NCBI RefSeq assembly: GCF_007565055.1
Contig: NC_044550.1
Span: 91,542,174-91,606,173 of the forward strand
Length of the DNA stretch: 64,000 nt
Origin: Rhinopithecus roxellana
Taxonomy: Eukaryota; Chordata; Mammalia; Primates; Cercopithecidae
Reading direction: 5' to 3'
Part shown: positions 34,581 through 46,769 of the stretch, piece by piece
Layout: every line of letters starts with the position of its first letter
Numbering within the stretch: the stretch's first letter is position 1
Notes under the pieces: generated by a model
What the model was told of the DNA's origin: nothing
Database searches by the model: none
What the model saw: only the letters and a program-made list of their open reading frames with translations
Position numbers and translations under genes: made by a program

Positions 34581-36375
34581 AAAAGTAAGTGCTGTACTTT
34601 TTCTCACATTTCACTAGACATGGTTCACTGCCCCTCCCGCAGCAGTGAGAGTCTTATTCTCTTTTGGCAGCAATATACTGATGTGTGTTTTGCCGATGAA
34701 GATGAGATTATTTGCCATCCACTCCTCAGGTTTTGCTTTTACTCCTCCTAGAAGCAATGGAACCTTGCCTGTTCCCTGGGGGTGAGACAGATGACTGCCC
34801 ATACCCTAACTACTTAATATTTTTGCTTCTTAGGACAGAAGAGTAAGGGCAAGGGGACAAGACCCATCTCCCCAAATCAGCTGATCCCCACTTGCACACC
34901 ACACTACCAACAAAGCTAGCCATTTCTGGTCTCCCACCCTGCCTTTTTCTAAGCACATGGTGAAGATCCGTGGAAAACATTTTGTGAGTATAAACTCTTC
35001 CTGTGTCTGAGGCCCCTAGTCTTTCCAAACTGATAAGCTAGCCTAGACATTCCCTTGAAGAAGTTTTTAAAATGTTAGCTGATTTCATTTTACATTCATT
35101 TATGTAGGCCACTTCTTTCTCCTGTGCTATGCCAAGGGTGAAATTATTTCTTGTTCCTCATTGGAAATGAGTTTACCTGGTGAACTTGTAACCCCACCTG
35201 TCTAAAGAGGCTCAAGTAACAATATGATTTTGTGGATTTTCCAGCTTTTTCTGCTAGAGTGTGTGTGTATGGGGGAGGGCATGGCTTTCTTTGCAGCTTT
35301 GTTCTTTCTAAGTCATGTAAGAATCTCTGTATTATTTTTGCAGCATAGTATTAGCATTTTCGTTATTTAGAGAATCTGCAGATTGTACAGATCTCAATTT
35401 GATTTCATCTTTAAAGTGACATTTGTTAATATTTTTTAGATATACATGCTTATATATCTGTTCACATATATATTACTTGTCAAGTAATTGAAATTTTTCT
35501 CAGTTTATTCCAATGAACTGAGACTGATTTCTATAGTTTCCCTTTGTTGAATTGGTGTTTGTAATTGATTTAAAATATATTTTAGTAATTGTGAAATATA
35601 TCAGGGAAGTGATTTTAATGCATATACATGTGTATGTATACGTATATTTATTTGAGCTCAGTATTACATTATTGAGTTTGTATATAAGTACATATCCTAA
35701 TTTACTTGATCTTGCAGCATCTCCAGAGTGAAAGTCCATTGACTTTGTGTTTCTTTGATTTCTCCTTACCAAGATTGGTAGTCTGTGTTCTTATCTATTT
35801 GAATGCTATGAGAGATGTGAGATCCTGTGATTCATAGTCATTCTACAAATTTATACAGGAATCCTATATTATAATAATTTTTATGTAACTCACTATCATG
35901 GTTCTAGATTTAATATGCATTCCAAAATACTAATGGGATATGTTTAAATATTAAAACTTCATCCTCCAATGTCCCTAGATGTATTTTCACTTTTGTATAC
36001 TCAAATTAAAACACACACATACACACACACACATACACACACTCCCAGTTAGGTGTTTACTTGCTTTAAAGTGGAAAACTGCATGGCATATGGCAGATTT
36101 GCACCAAAATAGATGAATTAAAAATATTTCTATCAGCAAGCAACTTTTAAAAATGCTATAAAATTAACATGCTATGTGTTAGTAACTTATCAATATATTC
36201 ACTCTTGCTCAACTTATAACAATTACCCTACAGAATAATTAATGTTTGAAGATAATGTTTATTAATAAAGATAAAATGATAAATTCTACTTTATAAGATC
36301 AAATGTTGATATTTTGGGTACTCTTTGTTAATAGTTCTGAAAGGACAGAAACTGAAGAGCAGAAGTAGTTTAAAA
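34581..36375. other. Unassigned DNA, GC-richer at 34600-35040
   Basis: The first 450 bases are markedly less AT-rich than the neighbours and look like part of an LTR or internal ERV piece, but I match no family. Open frames there (34524-34751 plus; 34614-35028 minus) have no recognisable domain. A (CA)n run with TA interruptions lies at 36011-36041. Confidence 0.4.
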
Positions 36376-36383
36376 GCGGGTGG

Positions 36384-36702
36384 GGCCAGGCCCCGTGGCT
36401 CAACCCTGTAATCCCAGCACTTTGGGAGGCCCAGGCAGGTGGATCACGAGGTCAGGAGCTCGAGACTATCGTGGCTAACATGGTGAAACCCCGTCTCTAC
36501 TAAAAATACAAAAGAAAGAAAGAAAGAAAAAAAAAATTAGCAGAGCGTGGTGGCATATGCCTGTAGTCCCAGCTAATCAGGAGGCTGTGTTAGGAGACTG
36601 GCATGAACCTGGGAAGCAGAGGTTGCATTGAGCCGAGATTGCGCCACCGCACTCCAGTCTGGGCGACAGAGCAAGACTCCATCTCAAAAAAAAAAAAAAA
36701 AC
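36384..36702 (+). mobile_element. AluY/S-like element, left partner of an inverted pair
   Basis: Full-length Alu whose middle A-rich linker has expanded to (GAAA)n at about 36513-36530. Confidence 0.92.
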
Positions 36703-36735
36703 AGCTGTATGAGCAGAGTATGTCAATATTTAACC

Positions 36736-37031
36736 TTTTTTTTTTTTTTTTTGAGAGAGAGTCTCACTCTGTCACAAGGCTGGAGTGCAGTGGCGTGATC
36801 TTGGCTCACTGCAACCTCCGCATTCCAGATTCAAACTATTCTCCTGCCTCAGCCTCCCGAATAGCCAGGATCACAGACTCACACCACCACGACCAGCTAA
36901 TTTTTGTATTTTTAGTAGAGACCGGGTTTCACCATGTTGGGCAGGATGGTCTCGTTCTCTTGACCTTGTGATCCACTTGCCTTGGCTTCCCAAAGTGCTG
37001 GGAATACAGGCGTGAGCCACCGCGTCCTGCC
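36736..37031 (-). mobile_element. AluS-like element, right partner of an inverted pair
   Basis: Full-length antisense Alu with a perfect 10-bp target duplication atatttaacc (36726-36735 and 37032-37041). Confidence 0.94.
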
Positions 37032-37041
37032 ATATTTAACC

Positions 37042-39010
37042 GTTTTTAAAGAGCTATATTTTCTCACATATCTGCTTTGATTATCATGAGATATTTTATT
37101 TGGACTTTGTAACTTTGAACAAGTTTATGGGTCCAGGTGTAAAATAACACTGTTCATTTTAGTTGAAATACAAAAAGTATCTTGAATAATGAATATTTGA
37201 ATAATTATTGAATATTTGAACAACTGAGTAATTGTCCACTTAAATAATGTGGACATTTTTCCAATTGAAATATCAATATTCTTTTGATACTGAGGTGATT
37301 TTGATTCTTCTTCTAAAAAGGAGGAAAATGTGTATTTAGAGACAGTCTTTCAATACATTTACAAAATATCAAAACAGAATATGTTTAGTATTTTGGTGTG
37401 TTCTTTGTCAATTTCAGCCAAATTTGATTACAGCCTTGAAAACAAGTTCCAAAATAGAGAATTTTATTATTGGTAAACTCTAGTATAAAAGAACAACTGT
37501 TAAAACTTTCCAGTTCACCAACTGTAGCTGTAAATTACTGTAAAATAGCTGTGCAGTGTCCACTAAATACCACAGAGACAGGTTCATTTTGCCACTGAAT
37601 ATTACTGAAAAGCTAAGTGCTTTTCCATTTACCAACAGGACTATGCAATTTATAAAGGCAAACAAACAAAAAGCTATGCTCATATGGTGAAGATTTAGTC
37701 TCCTAGAAAGTCGGGAAAATTTACCAGGACTTAAGACAGCAGATGAGAATTTCTATGGCATGAATTTCAGAATACATTTCTGCCTCTAAAGTTTCTCAGG
37801 AGAGGTAAATGATATTAGACTGTGATTGAAAGAAAAGTAGACATAGATATTTGGTAGGTGCTTCCTTTGTTCTCTTTGCCCGTTCATAGCGAAACATGCT
37901 AAATGTAGCAAGTGAAAATAGAAGAGCCCCTTAAGAGTTCTTAAAATTGCAACATTGGGTTGTACATTTTTATTTCATTTTATTGGTTTTCATAAATAGT
38001 GAAAACATCATACAAAGATGTTTTCCTGAATATCAACATTGTTTTCATCTTTTTCTGTCTTCGGATATTTACACAATATAATAATTTGTCAGGTAGTATT
38101 AAACATATTGTTTTATCATGTAAAAATCTTGATTAGTAAAATTCAACTGAATTGATTTCGTAAAGTAAAATTCTGTGAATAACTTTTGAGTGGGAATCAG
38201 AAAGGTTCTTAGGCCCTAAATCGCAAATATTTTAAGTGCTTCAACTTTACATGGATATAATTAGACAGAAGGTAGAATGACCCCTAAAAACTACATTATT
38301 TGCTGTATATGATGACACTTCCCTGAGCATATATCCATTGCCCTATATTTCCATTTAGTTTGTCCCTTATCCAGATCTTCATTTGGTCACCCGAATTTAG
38401 TTCTCCTTCAAGGCTTTCTTATTTCTATCAACGGTGTCATATTTTAGTCTTATCATTTTTGTCCCTTTTATGATCCATATTTATTCAGTTGCTACTTCAG
38501 GTATGGTTCCTTAACAAGTCTTATTTTTTAAAATATGCTTGCAATGTAATTGTCGTGCCTTAAAGATCATAAACTCACATTTTTGCAAAAGTTACCTAAG
38601 TAATTCCATTTCCCTCAGTTTCCCTAGTCTTCAGTTAAATTTTCATTCCACCAAAAAGATCATAAATTTTAAAAATATTGTTTTCACTGTCATTTCTCGT
38701 TTTAGAAGTTCGTTATTCAGTATCTACAGAAGCAGTGAAAAATTATGGTTAGGTCTCTATTGCCTGGATTAATTCTAAGTTTTTAAACTAGTTTCAATCT
38801 TCACCTCTCTCCCTTAAAAACTGTTTACGACCTACATTCTTGTCTTACCTATATCAACAATTTTAAAAATAAATAATTTACATCTTTCAGTTTTGCTCTA
38901 TGACCGCCCCACATCGTATTTCCATGCTTGCTTTCATACCTTTACTCATTCCATGCCTGTCATTGATATAATTTCATTTTTTTTTCTTTTGTCTGTTAAC
39001 AATATACTCT
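37042..39010. other. Unique AT-rich DNA
   Basis: Nothing recognised; no supported coding frame. Confidence 0.45.
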
Positions 39011-39012
39011 TT

Positions 39013-39290
39013 GGGGCCATGCGTGGTGGCTCACGCCTGTAATCCCAGCACTTTGGGAGGCCAAGGTGGTTGCATCACGAGGTCAAGAGATTGAGACCAT
39101 CCTGGCCAACATGGTGAAACCCCGCCTTAACTAAAAATTCAAAAATTAGTCGGGCATGGTGACGAGTGCCGATAATCCCAGCTACTGGGGAGGCTGAGGC
39201 AGGAGAATCACTTGAACCCAGGAGGTTGCAGTGAGCCAAGATTGCACCACTGCACTGCAGCCTGGCGACAGAACAAAAACAAACGAACAA
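39013..39290 (+). mobile_element. Alu (AluS/Y-like)
   Basis: Full-length, missing a few bases of the second arm ('aggaggttgcagtg' lacks the usual 'cggaggcgg' stretch). The A-rich tail carries C and G interruptions. Confidence 0.92.
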
Positions 39291-39350
39291 AACAAATCTA
39301 TTCTTTGGGGTTATAGCTTCTTTTTAAAAATTTATTATTTATTTATTTTT

Positions 39351-39625
39351 GTTTTTGAGATAGAGTCTCACTCTGTGGCCCAGGCTAGAGTGCAGTGGCG
39401 CAATCTCGGCTCACTGCAAGCTCTGCCTCCCGGGTTCCGGGTTCCAGCGATTCTCCTGCCTCAGCCTCCCAAATAGCTGGGATTACAGGCACCCACCACA
39501 CTGGCAATTTTTTTTTTTCTTTTTCTTTTTCTTTTCTTTTTTTTTTTTTTTTAGCAGAGATGGGCTTTCACCATGTTGGCCAAGCTATTCTCAAACTCCT
39601 GACCTCAAGTGATCCGCCACACCCG
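39351..39625 (-). mobile_element. Alu lacking its 5' head, first of a tandem block
   Basis: Antisense Alu with a 7-bp 'gggttcc' duplication near 39432-39446 and an expanded T/C-rich linker (39508-39553). The head ('gctgggattacaggcgtgag') is absent at its right end, where a second Alu follows. Confidence 0.9.
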
Positions 39626-39639
39626 CTCTGTTTTGCATG

Positions 39640-39944
39640 TTTTTGTTTTGTTTTGTTTTGAGACAGAGCTTCACTCTGTCGCCCAGGCTGGAGTGCAGTG
39701 GCGCGATCTCAGCTCACTGCAAGCTCCGCCTCCCGAGTACACGCCATTCTCCTGCCTCGGCCTCCGGAGTAGCTGGGACTACAGCCGTGTGCCACCACGC
39801 CTGCCTAATTTTTTTTTGTATTTTTAGTAGAGAAGGGGTTTCACCGTGTTAGCCAGGATGGTCTCGTTCTCCTGACCTCATGATCCACCCGCTTCGGCCT
39901 CCCAAAGTGCTGGGATTACAAGGTGTGAGCCACCGCGCCCAGCC
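39640..39944 (-). mobile_element. AluY-like element, second of a tandem block
   Basis: Complete antisense Alu with AluY states. The target duplication right of it (39945-39962) pairs with 39312-39329, left of the first Alu, not with its own left flank. Confidence 0.92.
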
Positions 39945-40615
39945 TATAGCTTATTTTTAAAGCAGTTTACTCATCATTTTATCCTAGTTTTTCTTCACTT
40001 TCACTTTTTATACACACCCACATTATTGCTAATATGAGTATTTACAGTACACTTCAATCAGGGTATGCATAGGATCATACTGATTCCCTGTATGCTATTT
40101 CTTACTCAACCTTTTACCTTGTCTTTGAAGAAATATCAACTTCAGATATAATTGTAACATATGTATTCATCTGATTTTTTTAAAGCTCACAAATATCAGT
40201 ATTTTAGCAATCAGAATGTTTTTAAAAAGTGACTCAGTATTTGTGTGATTAATGCTGTAAGGTCATGGAAAGGAAAGCCTACTCTTTTGAGTATAATTTT
40301 GATATTCCAGTCCAATATTTTCATTGAATACACAAGAAAAGAAGATATTCTATAAAAAGAGACATCATGTAAAGAATATATGCCTTGCTGCAAATATTGA
40401 ATAATCAAGGGATATCCAATTTAGATTTTATATAAAAAGACAAACTAACTTCTCTTTCCTTGATTGATCTCAGTTTACTTTACCTTCACCTGATTTCATC
40501 ACTTTCAGAATAATGCAGAGCACCACACTATATCTGAAGCATTGAGAGGAATTTTTAAAAAATGGTATGCATATTAAATCATTGACTGAACGCTTAAGGG
40601 TTAAAATGTAAGAGG

Positions 40616-40621
40616 TTTATT
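40616..40621 (-). promoter_or_regulatory. Candidate distal poly(A) signal AATAAA
   Basis: This is the last canonical hexamer before the sequence loses UTR-like character. A T-rich run follows on the minus strand near 40550-40560. Which of the two distal signals is used cannot be decided from sequence. Confidence 0.4.
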
Positions 40622-40811
40622 CTCCTTTTATCAAGCAATGTCTACAGACAGAGCATCCACATGGTGTAAGTTACAAAAGAAGGATGTATGCAAAAGACTT
40701 ACATGAAATCATTAAGTCACAGACACTTTATATGGTTCATGTTCACAAGGAAGAAAATTACTAAAAAGTAAAGCAGATTCAATAAGTAGAAACATAAGCT
40801 GATTTTTGTGG

Positions 40812-40817
40812 TTTATT
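40812..40817 (-). promoter_or_regulatory. Candidate poly(A) signal AATAAA
   Basis: A canonical hexamer on the minus strand. About 20-50 bases further along the transcript the sequence becomes T-rich (around 40765-40790), which suits a cleavage site. It could be the main or a proximal FSTL5 3' end. Confidence 0.4.
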
Positions 40818-42441
40818 AAATCCACCTCGCATAATGTTTCTGCTAAGAAGAAATCTACTGTATCACACAGCTCAGGATGCTATATACACGTAAGATATTA
40901 CACACTATAAAATTTCAGGTTTCTAAGCAGTTTTACAGAATTTAAACTTGAGTAAAATTTGTATATTTAAAAAAGATCTTATTGGATTACCTTAAGTAAG
41001 TGTAGGTCATTTCAACAGCCCATTAACATTTTTTGCAACAATAAAAACAAAAATAAGTACAAAGATTTTCAAAACATGTAAGCTATTACTTTAAGCCTGG
41101 ATAATTATCTGCTTATTTTAATAAACCAGCTCTCTAGTTTTAATCTACTTCTGCTGGCCTTCTCATTTCCTCTTAAAACAAAAGAGAAGCAACATTTTTT
41201 ACTTCTCTACAGTGTCTCAAGTAGGAGGATTAGTTAGGTTTCAAACTACAGCACATAGTGAGAAGGTGCTTCTGGGATTACATAAGAGATGAATAAAATA
41301 AACCATTTGGGGAAATTATTTTGAATAAAGGTTTTTGATACATTATATTTAAATAGCAAAAACAATGGAGAACTACCTCTTTAATTACCATTGTGGTGCT
41401 ACCCCTTTATTCCCAACTTACATTACTAATTCTTCTAAGCCACTAATACCTCATCAATTCTCTTGCCAGTTTTCTTTTCCTAGGTGTTAATTTCCCTATA
41501 TATGGTTTACTTTAGCAGACAAAAGTAATGTTTCCTTTTTTACAACCGAAAGTTCCTGATGATGAACCATTGGACTATATGAAAAGAAACAATCTATTAA
41601 TAAATAATCTGTTCTGCTAGTAATAAACATCTGTAGGCAGTTGACATCCCAGACAAACTTGCATTAAAAATATAATGCGCTCTAGTGATTGAAAGCAAAA
41701 TGAGTAGATAGATTGCAAATATTTTGACTGTAATTATTTTCCTCCCTTCCTTCCCACTTTCTATAGCATGCTGCAGATTATACAGTAAATGTCAACTAGA
41801 GGTTGACACCTGTGTACAAGCTAAGGCCAACTTACGCCTTCAATTGATAGTTCACTGAGGGTTAAACAAAAGACTGAAGGCAGGTTTTGGCGCAAGAGAT
41901 GTTTTTTAACAACAAGAGATTTATAGTTATGAGGGCATTTAGTATGCAGGTTTTAGTCTTCCTTTTCCTCCTATGACATTCTCTTCAAGGCACAAAATAT
42001 TATAAACAGTGGTCAGGACCAAATATTTTGAATTAAGAATTTTAAGGTTCCACAACACCTTTTATTTCTTGTTTAATCATACCAAAAGGACAGAGAAAAA
42101 AATAAACTACCCTCAAAATGAAATAATGCTTACGTCATCTGAAATTCCCTGCAGTTTAGTTTTTTAAATGATTTAAATCCTACTTTATTGTTTAAAGCAT
42201 AATTTACACATTTGATTCTTGTGACTGATGTGATTTCTCATTCAATAGTGTGCTAAGTATTTCTAATTAACCACTATTCTTAATTGTGTATGTCTTAGTC
42301 AAAAACAACTTATTTTATTTGGGCCAAGTAAATTTTGTCTGACTAGGATATAAACTTGGAAAGTTAAGTTGTAAATTTAAACAATGGATTAAGTGCAATG
42401 TATTGTAAAATGCTTCATCCAATAATTGTATCATAGGGTTT

Positions 42442-43144
42442 TTAGGCATCTCCAACCCAAATGACTGTATTTCCTTTCTCAACTTCAGTGATCTCACAGT
42501 TTAATTTATTGAGTCGTCCATCTAGGATAAAGAGAGAGTCCTTGGAAGGTGTCATCAGGTATTGACCAAACAAGCCACTGTCCTGGATTTGCCTGTTTTT
42601 CTGGTTCCAAGGCCATTCTTCTGCCTTGAGTGGTTCCTTGAGACTCTTTATCATCTTGACCTTCCCAGAAGAGAGCTCCACAAAGAGCACATCAGTTTGT
42701 GTGCTTGAACTACCGTAGATGTTATATTGGTGGGCTTCAGTAAAGGATGGTTGAAATGCCAGATCAGATATGTGCAGATTTGTGTGAATATCAAAAGCCT
42801 CCTGTATTTCTCCTCTGATGGTAATGTACTGAACCCTTACAAGACCTTTCACATCATTAATGCTGACAAGGTAGTGGCCATCTGGAGAAACATATGGAGT
42901 GCCTGTCACATCACTATTGAACCCAATCACTGAGTCAGTTACACCGTCTACCATGACCTGTGGGGAAACTGCTCCGGTGCTGTCAGGTTTGCAGCCAATG
43001 AAGTAGTAGCCTCCCAAGTGTGTATATGCCAATGACTGAGGAACGCACTTATAGTCCTTCAAGTTAATTGTCTTGATGTATGACATGGTTTCAAGATCCA
43101 TTTTTTGTAATGCAGCTTCATCTTTATGAAGAACAAATCCAAAC
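42442..43144 (-). CDS. FSTL5: FSTL5 terminal coding exon (C-terminal 233 residues)
   Basis: This exon encodes the C-terminal end of follistatin-like 5, a secreted glycoprotein of the SPARC/follistatin family expressed mainly in brain. The exon starts at 43144, just after an AG acceptor; its first base completes a codon begun in the previous exon. It then reads 233 codons from FGFVLHKDEAAL to the end GNTVIWVGDA and stop. The frame stays open upstream into the intron to a chance ATG at 43197, which is not used. If the full protein is about 847 residues, as I recall for FSTL5, this is roughly residues 615-847. The Kazal, EF-hand and Ig-like domains lie in upstream exons outside the window. The visible part looks like beta-propeller blades: strand-rich repeats such as TPYVSPDGHYLVSIND, DVLFVELSSGKVKMI and DSLFILDGRLNKL. 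No frameshift or internal stop is seen, so it looks functional. The paralogue FSTL4 is the main alternative; the C-terminal sequence fits my memory of FSTL5 better. Confidence 0.9.
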
Positions 43145-43164
43145 CTGAAAAAAATGAAAATCGG
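43145..43164 (-). promoter_or_regulatory. FSTL5: Splice acceptor of the FSTL5 last exon
   Basis: Read on the minus strand the sequence is ccgattttcatttttttcag: a pyrimidine-rich tract ending in CAG directly before the coding exon. It sets the exon start at 43144 and the reading phase, and shows that this is an intact spliced gene rather than a processed copy. Confidence 0.85.
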
Positions 43165-44595
43165 AGTTAGACTGGAAACAATGGAGGTTTTAGCCATAGA
43201 TACAGGTGGAAAGGTCCATCACAAGCCCAGGCTCTAATTGTCAGGCAAGGCAGCAATTTGTGTTACACTTGTGCTAGAATTAATCTGTAGATTGTGCCAC
43301 TCTCCTTCTTTCTCTAGGTCATTCTTTTGTTACATCCAAATCATCATAACTCATGCTGTAGAAAGAAAAATAATTAAAAACAATAAATCTAGTTAATTGC
43401 AGCAACAAATTTTGCTTTTAACATGGAGGGAAAGAAGAAGTATACATTATTCTGTATGTCTCTAAACCATCTGATATTAAATAAGCTTGGTTAACTATTG
43501 CCAGATCTAGCAAGAGTAAAAGACTTGTACATATATTGGTATCACTCATTTCACTTACTTCTTATATTGTTTTTTGACCATTAAATAAATCTGACACTCA
43601 TCATTATTTAGATAAACTTAAGTATAACATTTTTCAACCTTTCCATATTTATATTGTGATTTTTAATGATATGCCTGCATTTTATTTGTTATCCTATATT
43701 GAATAAAGAACTTTATTTTTATATTAAAGCCAATTAAACAATTTTTGTTTGTTTGTTTTGTTGATCTTAAATTTGTTCAGAACTTTTCAAAGCATATTTG
43801 CTAAATATTGCTTGAGAATTATCAGAGATACCTGTGGCAAACATAAATATATTTTTAAACTCACCTAGAACACAAGCAACTTTCTAGCAAAGATAAGTTA
43901 AACAAGATACAATGAGATAGAAACTATTAAATAAAATTATATCCAAAGTAGATATTGGCCAGCAGAATTGTAAAGGACTTTTATTTATGTTTGCATTAAT
44001 AATATTGATTGTCACCTCCTAATAGTTCTAAAAGCTCATAAAAAAGAGAAATATTTTTCCATTCACTGTGTTCATAAGTAATATAATGAAATTATCTTAT
44101 TATAAGTATTAAGATAAAGCAAAACAAAAACTCTGAAGGGAGCCAATTATGTTACCATCACCTGTGTAATTATCTTTATGCTAATTATCACACAGTTTTA
44201 TTTATGTAAAAAAATGACCATTTCCACACATAGTACAAAATATGGTGCAATCAGAGTAATATCTCTTTAGAATTTCAAATGTAAGCCTTTAGCAAGCTCA
44301 AAAATATAGATAAACATATATTAAATATCATAGAAAAATAAAATAAATATTCTCAAAATCAGTCCTGCTTTGCAATTGCAAAAGAAAGGGAGTTCCTAAG
44401 CACAGATGTTTTATGAAAATAGACATAAAATTGTAATTGCTTCCATTCTTCTTACATTAAATATAGTTGACAAACCATTTTATAATTTTAGCTATATTTA
44501 AAATTTATGAGGAGACTATTTGCTATCATTAGAGAGAGTACAAATTCTTTTATGTGAAAGAAAATTCGCAATGTATAGCTACTCCTTTATAAAGC
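43165..44595. other. Intronic unique DNA next to the FSTL5 exon
   Basis: AT-rich, no repeat recognised. Absence of Alu and L1 around the exon is usual near functional splice sites. Confidence 0.5.
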
Positions 44596-44710
44596 TTTCA
44601 TAAATATTTGTTAAACAACTACTACATGCAAGACACTGGGAATATATTGCAGATCAACATAACTCTCCCCGTCTCCAATGAGTCTAGACATTTTGAGTGA
44701 TAAAAAAGTG
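44596..44710 (-). mobile_element. LINE2 3' fragment, antisense
   Basis: 'gttaaacaactactacatgc', 'aagacactgggaatat' and 'aacataactctccccgtctc' follow the reverse of the L2 3' end. Confidence 0.55.
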
Positions 44711-46289
44711 AAACAGGGCTAGTGAATAAAGCTTGATTATAGCATTCTGCTATACTATTACCTAATTTCATAACTATTTCTTGTTTCTTGTATTCGAAAT
44801 GGCATAAAGCAATATACTTGAAAATATTATTTTGAGTGTATCTCTGAATGATGTCCACCACTTGTAGCTTGTTTGCTAACTCTTTATCTTTTTCTGTATC
44901 GTTAATAAATGTGTTTGTGTACTTTCTGTAAACCCAGCTCATATCATACCCATTCAGGATAAATTTTCAGTCTTGATTATGATGGTATGAAGAAACATTC
45001 ATACTGTTGATAACTATTTATACATATTTTCATTAAAATATTAATGCCTGGTGTATAAACATAGTGTAGTTTTAAAATCCTATCTGAGTAATAAGGGATT
45101 AAAAAGCTTCAAACTGTCAACTGAGTCCCATATTTTTGTGTCTCTGCATCAAAAAATCATAAACATCATAAGTATCACTATGTAATCTCAGATTTGTCTG
45201 AAAAAATAATTAACTCCATTTACTATAAACAAAAATATATTTTTCTATTAATGGACAACCATTAAGGATGTATAGGTATGTAAATGTATTCTTTGCAAAA
45301 TTATGAATTATGTTGAAAAATATCTTTCTGTTATAAATTGTACATGAGCTCAGAGGAAAAGCAGTACTAGGCTCACTGAACAAAAGCAATGAGCCAATCA
45401 AGCTTTGACATTTCAGCTCTCCTCTTAACCTTGAGTCTTCTAGTCCCTTTGGGCTAAATTTTCGAATGCTAATGAGGAAGAACGAGATAAGCTCTCTTTA
45501 CTCCTGAACAATTTTAACTTTGATACTACCGAATGTACTCAAGTTTTCTGTGATACAATCTAGCTACTTTTGGAAGTAATTAAAAATTTTAAAAAATGGT
45601 CCAGTTAAAAATGCAGAAGATCCGTGTGGGGTGATAAAATTACATCTATTTTGGCATATGCATTGTAGGCTCCTTTAGGACTGGAGATGTAGCTGCATAA
45701 GCAGATGCATGAGAACGCCTGCAATTTTTCACCACTGATTTATTGGTTAGGAAGTGATGTCTCTAATTCAAAATTTCCCCTAGTACAGATTGATATTCAG
45801 AAGTCTCCCACTGTTCATTAGTCTCTGATTAATATTTACGAGGCTCTCAACTTTCATGCCTGCTTAGTATAATAAAATCCTGCACAGTATTAGGCCTAAC
45901 ATAGTTTGTCTAGTATTTGTCAGAATGTGTACAGAAAGTTGCAGACTGAGAAATAAGAGAGTTAAAATTGACTCTCAAAATTACTGCTTTTTCTAAGAAA
46001 TTAATGCCAGTAGAAAAGTGTGGGCTCTCAGCATAGCATTGTATGGATTGTCAAATTTAGTGAAAAGAGTTATAGTAATTTTTTCTTTCCAAATCATTTT
46101 CTCTTTCTGAATGTCTAATCAATGTAGTTTATTACAAAGTTCATAAAAAGGCTCAACTTTAATTACTGCTTTTATGATTTAAGCTAAGATCCTGAAATGA
46201 TTCATATGAAGAGACTTGTTTTGGATGAAGTAGGGGCTTTCATTCCAAGCTAACTTATTTTTATGATCCAGATTTTCAAAAGAATAGAC

Positions 46290-46450
46290 CTTGCGTAAAT
46301 GTGACCTTATATAAAGTCCTTGATTTCCACGAGTTCCAATTTCCTCATCAACAGGAAGAGGATAAAAGTACTACCTTGCTCTGAGGATGACAGTAAATGC
46401 ATGTATATTACCAGGCATGCAGTAGATTCTCAGTAAATAGAAATTGCCAG
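46290..46450 (+). mobile_element. MIR SINE fragment
   Basis: 'ccaatttcctcatcaacagg', 'aagtactaccttgctctgag' and 'ccaggcatgcagtagattct' match MIR in order. Confidence 0.6.
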
Positions 46451-46769
46451 TCCTTTACACCTTGAGTAGCATTTTTTTCCAATTATTAATCACATAAAAC
46501 TTTTTCTGTGGGACAACAGATTATTATACCCCAAGGATGAGAAAAACAACACAAACTTATTATCAATTTTTCTGTGCAGATAATATTCTCACAATGTTAA
46601 AAATAGTGTTACTCAAGTGTGGCTATAATTTTCCATTCGTGTATATTAGAGAGATCACATTGACAATAAAAATACATGTTTTTATTCTTTCTCTCACTTG
46701 TACCAACAGTGTCTATCTCTAGTCCACATATTGGCTTATCACCAAGTATCTCACATTGTTAAAAATAAA

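Larger units (their letters stand above)
40600..42441 (-). other. FSTL5: FSTL5 3' untranslated region (probable extent)
   Basis: The stretch downstream of the FSTL5 stop codon is AT-rich and free of Alu and L1 sequence for about 1.8 kb, unlike most of the window. AATAAA hexamers on the minus strand occur at 42314-42319, 42184-42189, 42061-42066, 41406-41411, 40812-40817 and 40616-40621. The two distal ones give a 3' UTR of about 1.65-1.85 kb, near the length I remember for FSTL5 mRNA. The exact end is inferred. Confidence 0.55.

Noticed and set aside
42727..42933. A 68-codon plus-strand frame
   Set aside because: It is the antisense shadow of the FSTL5 exon.
43145..43197. Start codon at 43197 giving a 251-residue protein
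   Set aside because: The first 17 codons are intronic, upstream of a strong splice acceptor; the real protein enters at 43144.
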